Shown here piece by piece: positions 59,704 to 64,000 of a DNA stretch of 64,000 nt. The DNA comes from Leptolyngbya sp. NIES-2104. Lineage in GTDB: Bacteria; Cyanobacteriota; Cyanobacteriia; Leptolyngbyales; Leptolyngbyaceae. The position numbers were made by a program, and so were the translations under genes. Each line of letters begins with the position of its first letter. The stretch's first letter is position 1. The notes under the pieces were generated by a model. It saw only the letters and a list, made by a program, of their open reading frames with translations. It made no database searches and was not told where the DNA came from. The stretch spans positions 3,968,001-4,032,000 of the forward strand of contig NZ_BBWW01000001.1 of the NCBI RefSeq assembly GCF_001485215.1, in the 5' to 3' direction.

Positions 59704-62010
59704 GTGCAAGAAGACTTTCGGTTAATCGTTGATCTGGTTTCAGTGTTAGCGGCGGCGGCGGCGGGTGGATTGTTAGCTGCCCTGTTGAAACAGCCGGTGC
59801 TGTTGGGGTATTTGGTCGCCGGGGTAATTGTTGGACCAACGGGGCTGGGGTTGATTAAAGAATTAGTCCAGGTGGAAACGCTGGCGCAGTTTGGAGTCGC
59901 GTTTCTCCTGTTTGCGCTCGGTGTGGAATTCTCATTTTCAGAACTGAAGAAAGTTAAGGTCATCAGTCTCGGCGGCGGCGGGCTGCAAATTGCGCTGACG
60001 ATTTTGGGAACGACCTTAGTGGCGTTGACGATGGGTTGGGTGGATTCTCCGACTCAAGGCGTGTTTTTGGGCGCAATTCTGTCGCTTTCTTCGACTGCGG
60101 TTGTGCTCAAGTGCTTGATGGAGCGCAACGAGACGGGGACTCCTCATGGACAAGTGATGCTAGGAATTCTGGTCGTTCAGGATTTGGCATTGGGTCTAAT
60201 GCTGGCGGTGTTGCCTGCACTGGATAAGCCGATCGAAGAAGTGGGATTGGCGATCGGGTGGGCGTTGATTCAAACGGGACTCTTTGCACTGGGAGCCGTT
60301 GCTGCTGGAATTTGGATTATTCCGCGACTCTTGAGATTATTGGCAAAAACGGAGAGCCGCGAATTGTTTCTGCTGGGTGTGGTGGCGTTGTGTCTGGGAA
60401 TTGCGCTACTGACCGAGCATTTAGGATTGTCGATCGAGATGGGTGCGTTTGTTGCAGGTCTGATGATTTCAGAAGCGGAATATGCGGATCAGACCTTAAC
60501 TTATGTCGAACCGCTGCGCGACATTTTTGCGTCGTTGTTCTTTGCGTCGATCGGGATGTTGATCGATCCGGTGTTTCTCTGGAACAATCTCGAACTGATT
60601 CTAGGTTTAGTGGCGCTGGTCTTTATTGGTAAGTTTTTGATTGTGACTCCGCTGGTTCGGATCTTTCGCTATCCGTTGAAAACCGCGCTGATTGCAGGGT
60701 TAGGACTTGCTCAAATCGGAGAATTCTCGTTTGTCTTAGCAAGTGAAGGACAAACATTAGGCATTGTTTCGCGTCGAGTTTATCTACTCATTCTTGGAAC
60801 TACCGCCGTTACTTTAGTGCTGACTCCGTTTGTGTTGCGACTGGTTCCAAAGCTATTTGCCTGGGGTGAATCGATTCCGTGGTTAGCAAAATATTTAGAT
60901 CAGTCAGATGAGCCGTTAGCCGTTTCGGAAGATTTGCCGATTCGGGATCATGTGATTGTGTGTGGCTATGGTCGGATTGGGCGGAATATTGTGCGGTTGT
61001 TGCGCGATCGCAATTATCCGGTGCTCGTCATTGACCAATCAGAAACGCAGATTCAAAAAGTTCGAGAAGCCGGAATCCCTTACATTTACGGCAATGCAGC
61101 GAGTTCGTATGTGTTGGAAAAAGCGGGAGTTGCACAGGCGCAAGGAATGGCGATCGCGCTTCCGGATGCAATGAGTACAAGATTGTGTGTGAAGCGATCT
61201 TTGGAAATTGCGCCTGAGCTTGATTTGGTCGTGAGAGCGAACAAAGATAAAGACATTGAAGTCCTTTATCAGTTAGGGGCGCGAGAAGTTGTACAACCAG
61301 AGTTTGAAACCAGTTTAGAACTCTCTGCCCACTTGATGGCAGGCATGGGTTTACCAACTCCAGCGGTTCAGCGCGAAGTTCAACTGATTCGCAATTCGCA
61401 CTATTTAGAGATGCGACCGGATCAACCGTCTGAGCAGATTTCACGCGATTTGAAAGCCGCAGCAAATGAGATGAATAGTCGGTGGTATGGACTACCAGAA
61501 GAATCACCGCTGTTGGGAATGTCGATCGAAGAAACTGATGTTCGTCGCTTAACTGGGGTGACGGTAATGGCAATTCGACGAGCAGGCGGAGCCGAGATCG
61601 ATTATCCGGACGGTCAAACTACATTAGAACAAGGCGATCGCTTACTGATTGTGGGTGAACCGGATGAAGTTGCTGCATTCGATCAGTTAGCAAAAGGAGA
61701 AGCTGCGGTTCCTTCGACGAAGTCTTGTTGTCAGTGGCTTCAAGTTCCGTTAGACAGTTCTTTGATCGGTAAAACTCTAGCAGAGTTAGATTTACAGCAG
61801 CGGTATAACATTTCGGTGCAGACGATTCGACGTGATAGTAAGCTGATTCGATTCCCGCAGGAAGATTTAGAGATCCAGGCAGGCGATCGCTTATTGTTGT
61901 GTGGTGGGTTTCATGCGTTGATTTTGGCGCAGGCTTCGATCGTGCTTAAATCAGAATTGATCAGTGCAAATGGATCAGTGTCGGAAGAAGCACCGCATTC
62001 TAATCTGTAG
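59704..62010 (+). CDS. KefB-type cation:proton antiporter with TrkA domains
   Basis: A 768-residue protein starting at GTG 59704. About twelve membrane segments (1-390) of the CPA2 family: LLGYLVAGVIVGPTGLGLI, LSLSSTAVVLKCLME, LGIALLTEHLGLSIEMGAFVAGLMIS. Next a TrkA-N NAD-binding domain (HVIVCGYGRIGRNIVRLL, about 415-535). Two TrkA-C domains end it (about 570-650 and 680-755). Probably potassium or sodium efflux against protons at the cell membrane, gated by nucleotide binding. The ion is not defined by sequence. Confidence 0.94.
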   Translation: MQEDFRLIVDLVSVLAAAAAGGLLAALLKQPVLLGYLVAGVIVGPTGLGLIKELVQVETLAQFGVAFLLFALGVEFSFSELKKVKVISLGGGGLQIALTILGTTLVALTMGWVDSPTQGVFLGAILSLSSTAVVLKCLMERNETGTPHGQVMLGILVVQDLALGLMLAVLPALDKPIEEVGLAIGWALIQTGLFALGAVAAGIWIIPRLLRLLAKTESRELFLLGVVALCLGIALLTEHLGLSIEMGAFVAGLMISEAEYADQTLTYVEPLRDIFASLFFASIGMLIDPVFLWNNLELILGLVALVFIGKFLIVTPLVRIFRYPLKTALIAGLGLAQIGEFSFVLASEGQTLGIVSRRVYLLILGTTAVTLVLTPFVLRLVPKLFAWGESIPWLAKYLDQSDEPLAVSEDLPIRDHVIVCGYGRIGRNIVRLLRDRNYPVLVIDQSETQIQKVREAGIPYIYGNAASSYVLEKAGVAQAQGMAIALPDAMSTRLCVKRSLEIAPELDLVVRANKDKDIEVLYQLGAREVVQPEFETSLELSAHLMAGMGLPTPAVQREVQLIRNSHYLEMRPDQPSEQISRDLKAAANEMNSRWYGLPEESPLLGMSIEETDVRRLTGVTVMAIRRAGGAEIDYPDGQTTLEQGDRLLIVGEPDEVAAFDQLAKGEAAVPSTKSCCQWLQVPLDSSLIGKTLAELDLQQRYNISVQTIRRDSKLIRFPQEDLEIQAGDRLLLCGGFHALILAQASIVLKSELISANGSVSEEAPHSNL

Positions 62011-62048
62011 TTGATAGAAGTACTCTGCTTCGTTTCGATCGGCTTATG

Positions 62049-62080
62049 CCCCCTAAATTCCCCATTCTGGGGGACTTTGA
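62049..62080. repeat. CCCCCTAAATT...GGGGG intergenic hairpin repeat
   Basis: A stem of CCCCC with GGGGG (or CCCC with GGGG around ATTCT) lies 39 bases after the antiporter stop. Similar CCCCCTAAAT...GGGGGACTTTGA segments are common between cyanobacterial genes. It may help stop transcription. Confidence 0.7.
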
Positions 62081-62091
62081 GCAAATTGAAT

Positions 62092-63018
62092 CTAGTTCAG
62101 ATGGAGAACCGCTTTACCGATGAATTGTCGATCGCTTAACTGTTGCGCTACAGATGCAATTTCTGTCCAAGATGCGGTTCGATCGATATGCGGTTTGAGG
62201 CGTTGATCTGCTAACAATCGCACTAATTTTGCAAGTCCGATCGCAGCAGGTTCGCGCTTGAGTTCGTGGAACAAAATGAAGCCATACAAACTCGCGCCAC
62301 CTGCACCATAGAAAGATTTCGCATCAAAGGTTACGGTTCCATCTGCGGTCGTTCCGTAAGTGACACAAATTCCATCTTTGGCGATCGCGCTAATTGCATT
62401 CGATAACAGGGTTCCGCCTGTGGAATCTAAGATCACATCATACGGACTGAATTCTCCCAGCGATTCACCGACGATCGTTTGATGTGCGCCTGCTTCTTTG
62501 ATGAAATTGATCCAATCAGAGCGGCGGAGTTGTGCGGTGACGATCGCGCCTGCTTGTCGAGCCAGTTGTACCGCGAAATATCCGACTCCTCCGGATGCTC
62601 CAGTGATTAACACAGATTTGCCAAGTAACAGTCCGCCTTTTGCGAGTCCGTGCAATGCAGTGAGTCCAGCAACTGGAAGCGTTGCGGCATCTGCGAAAGA
62701 GACAGAATCGGGTAAAGATGCGATCGCATCTGTTGGAACCGCGACATATTCCGCCCAAGCTCCCGACGGGACGAATCCGACGACGCGAGTTCCAACAGGG
62801 AAGCCTGAACCATCGGCGGCAGGAGTTTCAATGGTTCCTGCTAAATCCCAACCAGGTCGCCATCCCGCCGCAGCCGTTTGAGCGCGTCGGACTTCGCCTC
62901 GATTAAGAGAAATGGCGGCAACTTTGATCAATGCTTCTGAGGGAAGAAGCGAAGGTCGATCGACTTCCTGAAGGATCAATCGTCCTGAAACGGATGGATC
63001 AACGGCAACTGCACGCAT
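62092..63018 (-). CDS. zinc-free medium-chain dehydrogenase / quinone oxidoreductase-like
   Basis: A 308-residue MDR-family enzyme. N-terminal GroES-like domain (EALIKVAAISLNRGEVRRAQ, GWDLAGTIE) and Rossmann domain with VLITGASGGVGYFAVQLARQAGA (NADPH-binding AxxGxxG loop). The structural zinc cysteines are absent, as in quinone oxidoreductases. VDPSVSGRLILQEVDRPSLLPSE near the start is normal for the family. Substrate unknown. Confidence 0.92.
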   Translation of the reverse strand: MRAVAVDPSVSGRLILQEVDRPSLLPSEALIKVAAISLNRGEVRRAQTAAAGWRPGWDLAGTIETPAADGSGFPVGTRVVGFVPSGAWAEYVAVPTDAIASLPDSVSFADAATLPVAGLTALHGLAKGGLLLGKSVLITGASGGVGYFAVQLARQAGAIVTAQLRRSDWINFIKEAGAHQTIVGESLGEFSPYDVILDSTGGTLLSNAISAIAKDGICVTYGTTADGTVTFDAKSFYGAGGASLYGFILFHELKREPAAIGLAKLVRLLADQRLKPHIDRTASWTEIASVAQQLSDRQFIGKAVLHLN

Positions 63019-63076
63019 ATCAATCTTTTTACTCTGCCCTCAGAATCATACTTAGAATCGTAGATTAAATAAACCC

Positions 63077-63188
63077 GGCGAATGGAATTCGCGACTACAC
63101 AGACAAAACCTGCCGTTGCAGGTTAAGAAAATAGCTGTCAGTCCGCGTCAGGCGGACTTCGTTTGTATAGCCGCGAATTCTATTCGCC
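63077..63188. mobile_element. MITE-like element with 17-base near-perfect terminal inverted repeats
   Basis: GGCGAATGGAATTCGCG at 63077-63093 faces an inverse copy with one mismatch at 63172-63188; weaker pairing goes on for about 14 bases. Inside are two hairpins: CCTGC-CGTT-GCAGG and GTCCGC-GTCAG-GCGGAC. Total 112 bases, no coding frame. Lies between the oxidoreductase and the autotransporter gene. Confidence 0.85.
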
Positions 63189-63219
63189 AGGAATTTCGGT
63201 ATTGATAGACCCGTATTTC

Positions 63220-64000
63220 TCAGAACTGATAGCGCAGTCGAGCTTGAATCGCATGATCGCTCACATCGCGTTTGCCAAGAATCGTTTCGTATCCGATTCC
63301 GATCGACAAATTATTCACAAATTGCGTTTGAACCCCAGCACTGAGTCTGACGAAATCTCGATCGGGTTCATCGGTGCGAGTACGATTCGGGATTCCAGGC
63401 TGACTCACCAACTCTGTAACGATTTCACGGCTTCCATTTGCAAATTCATGCTCATAGTTGGCGGATAGATAAGGTGTGACCGTCGCAGAAGGGAGACGAA
63501 AATCATAAGACACTTGTGCACCAACATTTAGAACTACAGAATCTGCTTCTTGATCAGCAACATTCAGATTTAACAAACTTCCATCGCGTTCTGTGTAGCC
63601 ATCAATCTTCACTTTGGTATAGCGCACACCCACCATCGGACCAAATGCCAGTTGATTTTCTCCTAAGTTGTATCCAGTGTTGAGCCGAACTGAGAACTGA
63701 TTGCCATCAGTGCTTGCGTTTGTCGATCGAAATCCGGTGACCCGAATGTTTCTTTCAATGTCGAAGCTATTCCAACCGTAGTTAATCACGGCATCCGCGT
63801 ATAAGCGATCGCGGTTATAGCTGCCATAAGCAGAGAGCGAATAGCTATCGATCGAGACATTGCCGCGATCGTTGTTCAAATCCGTATTGTTATTAAAATA
63901 ATTGAATGCTAATCCCAAAGCTAGATCATCGGTTACACGATAATCTGCGCCAACCGTGACTCCTTTGGTATCAAAATCGAAGCCAGAAGTGCGATCGCTC
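63220..64000 (-). CDS. autotransporter beta-barrel domain protein, 5' end outside the window
   Basis: An open frame of 260 codons that runs off the right edge and ends at 63220 in ARLRYQF, with the terminal phenylalanine usual for outer membrane beta-barrels. FDFDTKGVTVGADYRVTDDLALGLAFNYFNN, TGYNLGENQLAFGPMVGVRYTKVKIDGY and ATVTPYLSANYEHEFANGSREI are standard strands of the autotransporter barrel (AT beta domain). It should insert in the outer membrane. The passenger region is outside the window. Confidence 0.9.
   Translation of the reverse strand, partial: SDRTSGFDFDTKGVTVGADYRVTDDLALGLAFNYFNNNTDLNNDRGNVSIDSYSLSAYGSYNRDRLYADAVINYGWNSFDIERNIRVTGFRSTNASTDGNQFSVRLNTGYNLGENQLAFGPMVGVRYTKVKIDGYTERDGSLLNLNVADQEADSVVLNVGAQVSYDFRLPSATVTPYLSANYEHEFANGSREIVTELVSQPGIPNRTRTDEPDRDFVRLSAGVQTQFVNNLSIGIGYETILGKRDVSDHAIQARLRYQF

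Noticed and set aside
59505-59963. 152-codon frame on the minus strand
   Set aside because: It lies across the start of the antiporter gene in the opposite direction; no family motif, low-complexity asparagine, alanine and threonine runs.
61028-61573. 181-codon minus-strand frame inside the antiporter
   Set aside because: Antisense shadow with proline- and serine-rich composition.
1-64000. tRNA, rRNA, CRISPR arrays and intact transposase genes
   Set aside because: Looked for and not seen; no cloverleaf with a CCA-proximal consensus, no regularly spaced repeats, no transposase motifs.

Overview
The window is a stretch of cyanobacterial chromosome. The octamer GCGATCGC and GATCGC variants of it recur throughout, which is the HIP1 signature of cyanobacteria. 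The gene content agrees: psbY, a SasA-type circadian kinase with a KaiB-like N-terminus, DUF2854, an HhoA-type protease and several small conserved cyanobacterial proteins. A filamentous Leptolyngbya-like genome would fit, but the genus cannot be fixed from sequence alone.

Region 1 (1-21.7 kb, minus strand) is a long, tightly packed surface-polysaccharide operon. Read in the direction of transcription it holds: a zinc-ribbon-like protein, a UbiA-type polyprenyl-phosphate phosphoribosyltransferase, a YqeG-like HAD phosphatase, an SMR/ArnE-like transporter, a GT-C membrane glycosyltransferase followed by a small overlapping ORF, a Wzm/Wzt ABC exporter, a GT4 enzyme, a 2-oxoglutarate oxygenase, the complete four-gene KDO pathway (kdsD-kdsB-kdsA-kdsC), a GT8-like enzyme, a KPHP-type GT-B enzyme, a GT4, a GT2, an FkbM methyltransferase and two pairs of tandemly duplicated glycosyltransferases. 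The duplication left a 3' fragment of the methyltransferase gene at 2031-2165.

Region 2 (22.3-38 kb) starts with a lone LuxR-type response regulator on the plus strand. It is followed by a second, independent minus-strand export operon (32.5 to 22.9 kb): Wzm/Wzt, FkbM, GT8, GT2, a CgeB-like GT, GT39, a polysialyltransferase-like GT and GT2, most joined by 4-base ATGA overlaps. A divergent full-size ABC exporter and a large hybrid histidine kinase with three receiver domains close the region. The two operons have parallel enzyme sets, so the cell probably exports two distinct glycans, at least one of which could carry KDO.

Region 3 (38-64 kb) is ordinary housekeeping with short, mixed operons: msrB, an HtrA protease, a site-2 protease with CBS domains, an AI-2E transporter, a degenerate AAA protein, a BrnA-VOC fusion, a gamma carbonic anhydrase-like protein, psbY, a flavin reductase, a secreted HExxH/vWD protein, a PRC-barrel protein, rplU-rpmA, a HigBA module, a thioredoxin-like protein, a thioesterase, a universal stress protein, tldD, sasA, a KefB-type antiporter, a quinone oxidoreductase and the end of an autotransporter-like outer membrane protein.

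Small non-coding repeats are numerous in region 3. They include a 28-base palindrome in three versions, two MITE-like elements with long terminal inverted repeats (47947-48073 and 63077-63188), and a TACC-ended element that has inserted into and broken the toxin gene higB with a 3-base target duplication. No tRNA, rRNA, CRISPR array or intact transposase gene was seen.
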